DNA of 64,000 nt from the NCBI GenBank assembly GCA_020639155.1, contig JACKHF010000001.1, forward strand, positions 1,116,001 to 1,180,000. Direction: 5' to 3'. A program made the position numbers and the translations under genes. This document shows, piece after piece, positions 1 through 7,534 of this stretch. The notes beneath the pieces are model-generated. The model searched no databases. It was not told the DNA's origin and worked only from the letters and a program-made list of their open reading frames with translations. How positions within the stretch are numbered: the stretch's first letter is position 1; each line of letters begins with the position of its first letter. The DNA is from Phycisphaeraceae bacterium (GTDB lineage: Bacteria > Planctomycetota > Phycisphaerae > Phycisphaerales > UBA1924).

Positions 1-1512
1 GGTGCACTTGCGCACGTCCGGAACAACTATCCCGCGCTCTGCCGAGGCTGGTTCGACGGTCTTGAGCCGATGCCGATTGATAACGGCGTGTTTCGCGTTC
101 GTGCTTCGTCGGCGATCCATCGCAACTATCTGCAGAGCCAGTGTCTGGATGCATTTGCTGATGCGATGCAGGCTGTGACTGGCAGGCTCATGCCGGTGCG
201 CTTTATGAGCGACGAGGATGAGTCGAACTTCCCGGGACAAACCGCACGTGCGCCGAGTGCCCGTGCGACACCGAAGCTCGACTTTGACAATCCAGCTGTA
301 CTGCCGGGCCGTGGATCAACGCACAAGCCGATCGAACGGGCAGACCAGCCCGCTTCGGCGGCTGGCCGAAACGCCGGATCAGACGTCGTTGTGCCCAAGC
401 AGCCGCGCGTGTCCGGCCTCATGCCAAAGCCCAACCCCATCCGCACGCTGCGCGATGATACCGGGCAGCTCTTTAACCCGGACTACACCTTTGAGACATT
501 CATTCCGGGACCCGAGAACCAGCTTGCATTCTCGGCTGCACAAGCAGTCGCCGAGAGCCCCGCTGCGGTCTACAACCCGCTCTTCATTCACGGTGGTGTC
601 GGGCTCGGCAAGACGCACCTGCTCCAGGCCATCTGCATCCGCGTGCTCGAAACGCGCCCCGACACGATCATTCATTACATCTCGTGCGAGGGGTTCATCA
701 ACCGGTTCATGGACGCGGTCAAAGCTGGCACCATGCCATCGTTCCGCCATTCGTTCCGTGATGTTGATCTGCTGATCGTTGACGACATCCACTTCCTTGC
801 GAAGATGGACCGGTCGCAGGAGGAGTTCTTCCACACATTCAACTCGCTGTACCAGATGCGCCGGCAGATCGTGCTCTCGTCCGACGCAAAGCCCGACCAG
901 ATTCCGCATCTTGAGGAGCGTTTGATCTCGCGCTTCAAGCAGGGATTGGTTGCTGAGGTCGAGACGCCGTGCTTTGAGACGCGCCTCGAGATCGTGCGCA
1001 CCAAGGTTGGCATGCGCGGCATCAAGATGGATGAGGATGTGTGTGTTGCGATCGCGCGCCATACCAGCTCATCCGTGCGAGAGCTCGAAGGCGTGATCCT
1101 GACACTCGATGCGCGTGCGCAGGCGATGAAGACAAAGCTGACTGAGGAGATGGTGATCGAGTTCCTCGGCTTACCGAAATCAGCCGCACGTCCGCTCATC
1201 TCTATCCAGCGGATCATCGACGCGGTGACAGAGCATTTCGGCTGCAAGACGCACGAGCTGCAGTCCAAGCGCAAGTTCCGATCGATCGTGTATCCGCGTC
1301 AGGTTGCGATGTATCTCGCTCGCCATCACACGCGATACTCACTGAAAGAAATTGGCGGTCACTTCGGTGGTCGCGATCATTCAACGGTGATCTACGCGCT
1401 GGAAACGATCGAGCAGCGCGTGAAAGACACACCCTCGTGCCAGGCGGACATTGAGCAACTGACCAGAGTTCTGCTGCAGAATCCGCACAAGTCATCGAGC
1501 GGCGGACAGTAA
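1..1512 (+). CDS. dnaA: Chromosomal replication initiator protein DnaA (5' end outside window)
   Basis: DnaA binds DnaA boxes at oriC and opens the origin in its ATP form. The frame is open from base 1, and the residues before the first ATG at 70 (HVRNNYPALCRGWF) match the DnaA N-terminal domain, so the true start lies upstream. Visible in order are domain I, a variable Pro/Arg-rich linker, the AAA+ core with Walker A GGVGLGKTHL (bases 592-621) and Walker B LLIVDDIHFLA, a sensor-type RELEG segment, and the C-terminal DNA-binding helix-turn-helix with the DnaA signature GRDHSTVIYA. The Walker B loop has IHF where most DnaA proteins have IQF. No dnaN or recF follows; a terminator ends the unit. 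Identification is firm. Confidence 0.97.
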   Translation, partial: GALAHVRNNYPALCRGWFDGLEPMPIDNGVFRVRASSAIHRNYLQSQCLDAFADAMQAVTGRLMPVRFMSDEDESNFPGQTARAPSARATPKLDFDNPAVLPGRGSTHKPIERADQPASAAGRNAGSDVVVPKQPRVSGLMPKPNPIRTLRDDTGQLFNPDYTFETFIPGPENQLAFSAAQAVAESPAAVYNPLFIHGGVGLGKTHLLQAICIRVLETRPDTIIHYISCEGFINRFMDAVKAGTMPSFRHSFRDVDLLIVDDIHFLAKMDRSQEEFFHTFNSLYQMRRQIVLSSDAKPDQIPHLEERLISRFKQGLVAEVETPCFETRLEIVRTKVGMRGIKMDEDVCVAIARHTSSSVRELEGVILTLDARAQAMKTKLTEEMVIEFLGLPKSAARPLISIQRIIDAVTEHFGCKTHELQSKRKFRSIVYPRQVAMYLARHHTRYSLKEIGGHFGGRDHSTVIYALETIEQRVKDTPSCQADIEQLTRVLLQNPHKSSSGGQ

Positions 1513-1537
1513 GCAGTCCGGAAATCATAACATGTGC

Positions 1538-1565
1538 AAGCCCGGGTAATGAACGCCCCGGGCTT
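1538..1565 (+). terminator. Rho-independent terminator after dnaA
   Basis: A perfect 9-bp stem (AAGCCCGGG at 1538-1546, CCCGGGCTT at 1557-1565) encloses a 10-nt loop and runs into a T-rich stretch. It lies 25 bases after the dnaA stop. It also argues against starting the next gene upstream of 1588. Confidence 0.8.
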
Positions 1566-1587
1566 TGTTCTGTTACGATATCTCTCC

Positions 1588-2814
1588 ATGACCACCAACA
1601 TTGCAGCCATCTGGATTGCTGTGTGTATAGGGTCCGTGCTGCTCTTGGGAGTTGTGCGCGCAGGTCGGCTGTTGTCTCGTGCGATGTTTTCGCGGGGCTG
1701 TCCGCGATGCGGGTTTTCGCGCGAGGGACTGCCCGATGCGGACGCGGTGTGCCCGGAGTGCGGCACGCCGCTAAATCGACGCGGCACGGTCATTCGAGAA
1801 CGGTTTGCCGTGATTGGCGCACTTGTGGCGTGCATCTGTGTGTGTAGCTGGTTTATCGCGGAGTGGACGGTTGGGCCGGTGTGGTTTGATCGTGTTGCAC
1901 TGATGACAAAGCCGCAACTGACAGAGGCTCGCTATACCACACTGCGGCAACGCATTTCCCACAATCAAGCGCAAGCGGGCGATCAGACAGCACGACGTCC
2001 GATGCATCGGCGTGAAGAGCTCGTCACACGGTACCTTGTGAGCCAGCTCGATGCCGTTGATCCGATGTCACGGAACTACGCGTATTACCTGCTCATTGAT
2101 ATTGTGCGTGAGTATGAGAATGCTCAAGCCTATCTTGCCCAGCACGCACTGACGATGCCTCTTTCAGATGATGCGCGCAGCACTATTGTGTGGTTGTGCT
2201 CGGCGAGCAGAACCGTGTCGTGGGAGATGTTACCGACGGTGGCAGAAGTGGTTGATCCGTGCTTGCAGAATCTGGCAGCCATTTCGAACGACAGAACGCG
2301 CGAGCTTGCAGCAGGTTATTTCTTTGGTGAAATATACCGGATGTCGCCGTTCGAGTCTGAGGTTGGGCCATCAACATGGACAAGCTTCATGCTGGAGTAC
2401 CTTCGTCTTGTGTGGAAAGACCGGGGTGTTGTCGATCCCTTTTTCCTTCGCACGTACGCCATGCAGCACATGTGGCTGCCGCACAAGAAAGTGCAGAGCG
2501 TGCTTGAGCGAGGTATCGCGGAGGACACGATTGCAGCGGATGTGTTCATGCTGTGCGGCATGGCTCGACTTGAGATGGAGCTTGTTGCAAATGAGCGATA
2601 CGAAGGTACGTATCAGTTGGCATCGGTTTACCCGCTGGATCGTCGAGCGAGCTATGACGGGGTCTTTGTTCGGTTTCGTGAGTATCTTGCATTGCTCCCG
2701 CGCGAACGCCAGCAGCAGATACTGGATACTGCCCAACCAAGCATGCAGTATTTGGTGTCAGCAAAGCAGATGATGCCGTTGGAGTCCTATTTTCCCGGTG
2801 AGCTATCGCCATGA
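1588..2814 (+). CDS. Zinc-ribbon membrane protein, tandem paralogue 1
   Basis: Function unknown. The protein (about 408 aa) has a first membrane helix at about residues 5-22, then a CPRCG...CPECG zinc ribbon (C38, C41, C55, C58), a second membrane helix at about 73-94, and a long soluble C-terminal region that looks helical. The ATG at 1588 is chosen because the next gene starts with the same MTTN(I/T)AAI sequence and because the dnaA terminator occupies the region before it. The gene overlaps its paralogue by the four bases ATGA, so the two are probably co-translated. The N-terminal 100 residues are very similar in the pair while the C-terminal parts have diverged, which suggests an old tandem duplication with a conserved membrane/zinc module. 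Confidence 0.82.
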   Translation: MTTNIAAIWIAVCIGSVLLLGVVRAGRLLSRAMFSRGCPRCGFSREGLPDADAVCPECGTPLNRRGTVIRERFAVIGALVACICVCSWFIAEWTVGPVWFDRVALMTKPQLTEARYTTLRQRISHNQAQAGDQTARRPMHRREELVTRYLVSQLDAVDPMSRNYAYYLLIDIVREYENAQAYLAQHALTMPLSDDARSTIVWLCSASRTVSWEMLPTVAEVVDPCLQNLAAISNDRTRELAAGYFFGEIYRMSPFESEVGPSTWTSFMLEYLRLVWKDRGVVDPFFLRTYAMQHMWLPHKKVQSVLERGIAEDTIAADVFMLCGMARLEMELVANERYEGTYQLASVYPLDRRASYDGVFVRFREYLALLPRERQQQILDTAQPSMQYLVSAKQMMPLESYFPGELSP

Positions 2815-4022
2815 CCACAAACACCGCAGCCATTGTTATTGTGTCGAGCATCGCACTAATCTGCCTGCTGGCGCTTGTGCGCGCGGTGTGGCGACTCCAG
2901 CGTGCTGTGTTTTCAAATGGGAAGTGTGCGAAATGCGGTTTCTCGCGCGAGGGATTGCCCGATGCGGACGCAGTGTGCCCGGAGTGCGGCACTGCGCCAA
3001 ACAGACGCAGCGCGATTGTGCGCATGCGGCTTGCGATCGTTGGTGTGATCATGACGCTGGTCGGAACGTGCGGCTGGCTGATTGCGGAGTGGGCGGTTGG
3101 GCCGGTGTGGTCAGATCGTGTTGCGCTGATGTGGAATCCGCCGTTGACGGCAGCACGATATGAGCGCCTGGAATCACGTATTCCTTTCAATAGCGATGGT
3201 GGTCGGCAGCGCAATCACAAACTCGATTCGCGCGCGCGACTGTACGCAGAGTATGCAGCTGCAAAGTTTGAGGTGAGTTCACAAAGAGTAGACGAGACAA
3301 ATGGAGCGGCGGAGTTGCTCGAACAGATAGCGGGCTTGTACACGCAAGGCGGTGAGTATGTTGCACGATTACTTCTTGCGAGTGATCTGGGTTCGCATCA
3401 CATGTCTCTTGCTGTTGCATGTTCTCCCGACACTCCAGATTTGTGGAATGGATTCAATGAATGGCGGGTTCGCAGCGAGCCCGTCTTCAACTTGCTAATG
3501 GAGATTCAACCTCCACGCGCTCGTTACGGTGCTTTCCATTCAGTTCTGCTTCAATCTCCCGATGGGTTTATTCGTTCAACAGCACCAGTGCGTGAGTTTG
3601 CGGTCAGACTCCAATACGCAAGCATGTCTTTTCGATCCGGGGAGAAAATAGATCCGCTCTTCTTTGGTTCAGCACTTATGGTTTACATGCTTGTGTCGTG
3701 CGATGATGCAAACCGCATGGTTGACATATGTATCTGTGAGAACTCGATAGCGTCAGACGTGGTACTTGTATGCGGAATCGCTAGACTTGATGAGTATATA
3801 CGTCGGTTCGGTGTTGGTGAATCTGCCGTAACCAGTAGCCGTTTTCCTGTACTTGATGAAAACCCTTTGTGCTACGAATCGGCCATTGCGCGCGTGAAAG
3901 AATACTTTGCATCACTTGATCCGGATCGTCGGTCGCAGATCATTGACATAACCAGCGCGTGGTCGGCAAAGTGTGTCAATCTCCATCTGATTCAGCCTCT
4001 CGAATCCTACTTCCCCGACTGA
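2811..4022 (+). CDS. Zinc-ribbon membrane protein, tandem paralogue 2
   Basis: Function unknown. It has the same design as the preceding gene: membrane helix at about residues 6-24, zinc ribbon CAKCGFSREGLPDAD followed by CPECG (C39, C42, C56, C59), a second helix near 73-95 and a soluble C-terminal domain of about 300 residues. Its start codon overlaps the stop of paralogue 1 (ATGA), indicating translational coupling. The 3' half is visibly more AT-rich than the dnaA region. Two further zinc-ribbon membrane genes at 52.0-53.7 kb carry the ribbon near the C-terminus instead, so they are related in theme but not in layout. Confidence 0.82.
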   Translation: MTTNTAAIVIVSSIALICLLALVRAVWRLQRAVFSNGKCAKCGFSREGLPDADAVCPECGTAPNRRSAIVRMRLAIVGVIMTLVGTCGWLIAEWAVGPVWSDRVALMWNPPLTAARYERLESRIPFNSDGGRQRNHKLDSRARLYAEYAAAKFEVSSQRVDETNGAAELLEQIAGLYTQGGEYVARLLLASDLGSHHMSLAVACSPDTPDLWNGFNEWRVRSEPVFNLLMEIQPPRARYGAFHSVLLQSPDGFIRSTAPVREFAVRLQYASMSFRSGEKIDPLFFGSALMVYMLVSCDDANRMVDICICENSIASDVVLVCGIARLDEYIRRFGVGESAVTSSRFPVLDENPLCYESAIARVKEYFASLDPDRRSQIIDITSAWSAKCVNLHLIQPLESYFPD

Positions 4023-4221
4023 CCATGTTCGTCCGAAAACGGCTTCTTTTCCCGGTACAGGCCGCACAGAACGGCCCCCCGTCACACGCGTTGCAGATCC
4101 CGCGGGATTTATGGGTGGTGCCCGTGACACACCCCGGAATCAATCCGATTGTGATGGCACAGACTGACACGCGCAGGGCACGGTGTGCTGCGCTCTGATG
4201 TTGTACGTGCGAGGACTGCAC

Positions 4222-5211
4222 ATGCCTGCCAACAGATCACGGACCGAACGCTGGCGCGAATGCCTTCTTCAGCTTCAGCAGCGCGGTGGATCACTCGAAC
4301 TCTCGTTCGCGCAGTCGCGTGCGCCGGGTGATCAGCCCGTCGCTCCGGGCGAGGATCTGTCAGAACGATCGCAGCCTGCCGACATCATCAATGCGCTCTC
4401 TCGGCGCGAGGATCAGCCTGTCTCGCCCGGCGATGATCCGTCAAAGCGAGCGCAACCCGCTGACCTGATCTGGCGTGTGCGCGTGTGTGAACTGCTTGAA
4501 GGCGAGATCCGTGTCGAAGTGCCCGTGACACTCGGCAAGCCAATGGACATCGCGAAAGGCGTCGAGCTTGTGTGTGCTATCTGCATCGGGCAGAACCGGT
4601 GGATGTTCCGCACGTCGTCGCTGGGCGATGCAACCGTGCGTGATCCGCGCTCGGGGCGCTCGCAGCGACTGATTCGTTTGCAGATGCCGGAAAAGGTGGA
4701 GCGGTGCTCGCGCAGATCGGCGCATCGTGTGTCGACAGCGCAGATGAATCCTGCGAAGGTCGAGATGTGGCCGCTGCTGGATCCGACCTCGGTCGTTGCA
4801 GCGGAGCACGCCAACCGCGCGCAGATCCTGTCGCTGGAAAAGCAGGGCGCGTTCGCAAAGGACGTGACGGTTGCTGCAGAGGTGCTGCCGGATGTTGGGC
4901 CGAAGTTCATGGGATCACTCGTAAACATCGGCGGCGGCGGCGCCGGATTCCTCGTGACGCGCGATCATGCGCACGGGTTGGACCGCGCGCGGATGTTCTG
5001 GGTGCGTATGGACCTTCGTCCGTACATCCCGGTGCCGTTGGGTGCGACGGTGAAGCTTGCGCACACGCACATTGACTCGATGCAGAACGTGTACGCGGGT
5101 GTTGCGCTGGACTTCACATTCAACGCGGAGCATCGCGGGTTTGTGGCTGAGCAGATCGAGCGCTACGTGCAGGAACTGCTGAAGCAGCAGGCATCGATGC
5201 GGGCGGCGTAA
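4222..5211 (+). CDS. PilZ-domain protein (probable c-di-GMP receptor)
   Basis: PilZ domains bind cyclic di-GMP and control motility or envelope functions. The protein (about 329 aa) shows an RxxxR motif (R164-R168, in SRRSAHRV) and, further on, NIGGGGAGF at about residue 235, which resembles the PilZ D/NxSxxG element with the Ser replaced by Gly. The region before RxxxR resembles the N-terminal beta domain of YcgR-like proteins. Residues about 30-85 hold an internal tandem repeat: DQPVAPGEDLSERSQPAD is followed by DQPVSPGDDPSKRAQPAD. ATG 4222 is preferred over GTG 4183 because GAGGA lies seven bases upstream. The gene is convergent with the phosphoesterase gene. The missing Ser leaves c-di-GMP binding unproven. 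Confidence 0.68.
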   Translation: MPANRSRTERWRECLLQLQQRGGSLELSFAQSRAPGDQPVAPGEDLSERSQPADIINALSRREDQPVSPGDDPSKRAQPADLIWRVRVCELLEGEIRVEVPVTLGKPMDIAKGVELVCAICIGQNRWMFRTSSLGDATVRDPRSGRSQRLIRLQMPEKVERCSRRSAHRVSTAQMNPAKVEMWPLLDPTSVVAAEHANRAQILSLEKQGAFAKDVTVAAEVLPDVGPKFMGSLVNIGGGGAGFLVTRDHAHGLDRARMFWVRMDLRPYIPVPLGATVKLAHTHIDSMQNVYAGVALDFTFNAEHRGFVAEQIERYVQELLKQQASMRAA

Positions 5212-5229
5212 GATCGAACAGTGCAAGCA

Positions 5230-5829
5230 TTACACATTCACACCTGTACCTGTCGGGCCCAGGTTGAGAACGCGTGTCGTGCCGATGGTGCCTGCATTGC
5301 CCCATGAGTGATGCACGTGGCCACAAAGCACAACAGTTGGTTGTGTGCGCTTGATGCACGCAAGCACCGCGCTGCTGCCGATAGAACTTCCAGATGATGT
5401 GGTATCGCAGTATCCGAGAGGTGGCGAGTGCGAGACAAGCACACAGCCGTTCGGGCACGGCGCAAGAAGTGTTTCGGCCTCGTGTTCTGTGAGATCAACG
5501 CTCCAACTGCCGAACGGTGTGACGGGCACTGCCCCACCAAGTCCGAAGAACACAACACCCTCTATGACAACAGATTGCCCGTGGAGCACATGAAGATGTG
5601 AGTATGGCTCACACGCAACGCGGAGTTCGTCTTCTGATTCGCTGTTGCCGTGGACAAGCACAGTCGGTCTATTGAGCGCTGCGATTGCATCGATTACGGG
5701 CTGCAGCCCTCTGCGCATGGTTGCAAAATCGCCAGCACCAACAATGATGTCAGCTTTTCTGGCAGTATCCGCGAACGTACTGATCGCGTGGGTACTGGTA
5801 TGGATGTCGCTGAAGGCGAAGAGTTCCAC
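5230..5829 (-). CDS. Metallophosphoesterase (YfcE/calcineurin-like)
   Basis: This is a cytosolic two-metal phosphoesterase of about 199 aa, the usual length for the YfcE-like group. Metal-ligand motifs are seen in order: D8-x-H10 (SDIHT), GAGD (D34), GNS (N62, with Ser in place of the usual His of GNH), SHSPP and GHVHHS near the C-terminus. The substrate cannot be read from sequence. The start is GTG at 5829 with no strong Shine-Dalgarno. The gene is divergent from the membrane protein starting at 5913 and convergent with the PilZ gene. The change at the GNH motif may affect catalysis. Confidence 0.85.
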   Translation of the reverse strand: MELFAFSDIHTSTHAISTFADTARKADIIVGAGDFATMRRGLQPVIDAIAALNRPTVLVHGNSESEDELRVACEPYSHLHVLHGQSVVIEGVVFFGLGGAVPVTPFGSWSVDLTEHEAETLLAPCPNGCVLVSHSPPLGYCDTTSSGSSIGSSAVLACIKRTQPTVVLCGHVHHSWGNAGTIGTTRVLNLGPTGTGVNV

Positions 5830-5857
5830 GGCGAATGGTATGTGCCCGTATGAGCAC

Positions 5858-5863
5858 TATAAT
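5858..5863 (+). promoter_or_regulatory. Candidate -10 box TATAAT
   Basis: A consensus TATAAT lies 50 bases before the ATG at 5913. No convincing -35 element is seen at the proper spacing. It supports the 5913 start because longer versions of the gene would place the promoter inside the coding region. Confidence 0.35.
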
Positions 5864-5912
5864 GCAAGAGGTTCGTTGCTGTTCCTGTGCTGACTCAGAT
5901 TTGGAGCATGCT

Positions 5913-7328
5913 ATGGACAATGCACATAATCATGCGGGTTCCCCATTAAAGGCCAGGGCAGTTCTTGCGGCAGTATTGTGGTTTTGTGCAACTCCGCTCG
6001 GTGCTGGCGTCGGCATACTGATTGCGCGACTTGCAAAGCCAGAGGAAGACTGGGTTGGGTACTGTCTTCTGGGATTTCTGTTTGTGGCCCAATACGTGAT
6101 GCTGGCATCCGTGCGGATCCAAAGGCCGTTGCTCCCGTCGCTTGGGCTCACGCTCGGATTTCTTGCATTGTTTGTTGGAGAAATATTGCGTCGGCACGAC
6201 ATGCCTGCTTGGCTGGTCACGCTGGCGTACACGGCACTGCCAAGTGCCGCATGGGCGGGTGCAGTATCAAGAACCTGGAAGCATGCGCTGGCATGGCTTG
6301 TTTGCGGAAGCATTGCGGTGTATGTTGGATTCTTGCTGGGTGGCGAGGTTGCCGGACTGTTACGCGATCGGAACATTTCGAAATCAACAGCAGCAGTTAG
6401 TTCAATTATCACATCCGCGGGTATAACTGGGCTGCTCACTGCACCAATCGTGTGGTGGTTTGCTCTAGGTGAACCGCCAGCGCACGAATCTGTGCTGTCT
6501 GAAACAAAGGCCTCGACTGCGAGGCAGAGATACAATCCATCGCGCTCCGGACTTCTCGTTGGCAGGCTGATTCTTTGCGTTGTAGGTGTGTACTCGGTTG
6601 CAATCGGTGTGTACACGCTCATGGGCAGAGGGAACGTGCAGCCGCCATCAGACGAGGAGTTCGATCGGCTCGTGCACACGCTGTCAGAGGATGAACTCAT
6701 GGCTCGGCTCGCGGTACCGGAATATCCGCACAATGCTGTTGATCTTGGGTGGCTCAACACGGCGGGTGCAGTGCTGTGCATCGTCGTTGGCACAGCGCTT
6801 GTGCTCCGCCAGAACTGGGCTCGACATCTCTTTCTCCTTTGCGCGCCATTGGGAACACTGACAATCGCAAGCAGGCACGCCACATCGTACTGGCAGCACG
6901 ACATTCCAGTGCTGATGATCGGCGGCACGATGATCAGGCTGATGGTGCTGCTCGGACTTGTGTTTGGCGTGTGCGTGCTGCTGCTCGGAAGACAGCACAC
7001 GATCGCAGCTGCAACGCACAGACGCGATGGTACGAGCAGGTGTGGCACGTGGGTTCATCGGTGTGTACCGATTGCGGTTGGATTGCTGATCGCCTCGTTC
7101 TGCGCGTATCTCTATGTCAAATCAACCAAGCAGACCTACCGGCGATCGTCCGGGTTTATGGCCGCTGGGATGTCGATGAACGAATACGTAAAGCATCTTG
7201 TTATGACGCATCTCTTTCTTTGGCACACGATTCCAGGTGCCATCGCGAGTGCTGTGCCCTTCCTTTTCTGGTCGAAACGCGAACCGGGTTTGGATCTCAC
7301 AAAGCCCGAACAAACAAGTGCTAAGTGA
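5913..7328 (+). CDS. Polytopic membrane protein of unknown function
   Basis: I do not recognise a family. The protein (about 471 aa) has about 12 hydrophobic segments long enough to cross the membrane, with a hydrophilic stretch between segments 7 and 8 that contains PPSDEEFDRLVHTLSEDELM. No catalytic motif, nucleotide-binding loop or signal peptide is apparent. ATG 5913 is chosen because GGAG lies just before it and a TATAAT box sits at 5858; an upstream start at 5835 would almost abut the divergent phosphoesterase start. It precedes the metal ATPase gene by 206 bases, which carry a folded leader, so the two are probably separate transcripts. Confidence 0.75.
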   Translation: MDNAHNHAGSPLKARAVLAAVLWFCATPLGAGVGILIARLAKPEEDWVGYCLLGFLFVAQYVMLASVRIQRPLLPSLGLTLGFLALFVGEILRRHDMPAWLVTLAYTALPSAAWAGAVSRTWKHALAWLVCGSIAVYVGFLLGGEVAGLLRDRNISKSTAAVSSIITSAGITGLLTAPIVWWFALGEPPAHESVLSETKASTARQRYNPSRSGLLVGRLILCVVGVYSVAIGVYTLMGRGNVQPPSDEEFDRLVHTLSEDELMARLAVPEYPHNAVDLGWLNTAGAVLCIVVGTALVLRQNWARHLFLLCAPLGTLTIASRHATSYWQHDIPVLMIGGTMIRLMVLLGLVFGVCVLLLGRQHTIAAATHRRDGTSRCGTWVHRCVPIAVGLLIASFCAYLYVKSTKQTYRRSSGFMAAGMSMNEYVKHLVMTHLFLWHTIPGAIASAVPFLFWSKREPGLDLTKPEQTSAK

Positions 7329-7410
7329 TTTGATACTCTGCTCAGAAGTTGAGGTGATCAATCCATATCTGCGCGAACCTCGTGCTGTGCTCGGACGTAG
7401 CGATCAGCCG

Positions 7411-7432
7411 AGCCGGGTGCAGTACCCGGGCT
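7411..7432 (+). other. Strong hairpin in the P-type ATPase leader
   Basis: AGCCGGGT (7411-7418) pairs with ACCCGGGCT (7424-7432) with one bulged G, in the 206-base leader before the metal ATPase. No T-run follows, so it is not a classic terminator. A second GC-rich segment (7460-7495) precedes TTTTT. The leader may be regulatory, but no known riboswitch core is recognised. Confidence 0.3.
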
Positions 7433-7534
7433 GTTGCGTGACCAGAGATCATTCCACCCCGCCGCGTGGGAAGCCGGCGCAAGGGTGCTATCGCGGTTTT
7501 TCCTCTGTTTTGGGGCATTTGAGCGGAGATAACC

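Noticed and set aside
5930..7048. 372-residue minus-strand frame opposite the polytopic membrane gene
   Set aside because: Rich in Ser, Thr and Pro with no motif. The plus strand gives about 12 clean membrane helices and a good start.
7440..7500. Cobalamin riboswitch-like string (GGGAAGCCGGCGCAA)
   Set aside because: It resembles part of the B12 element, but the GCCACTG box and the rest of the core are missing.
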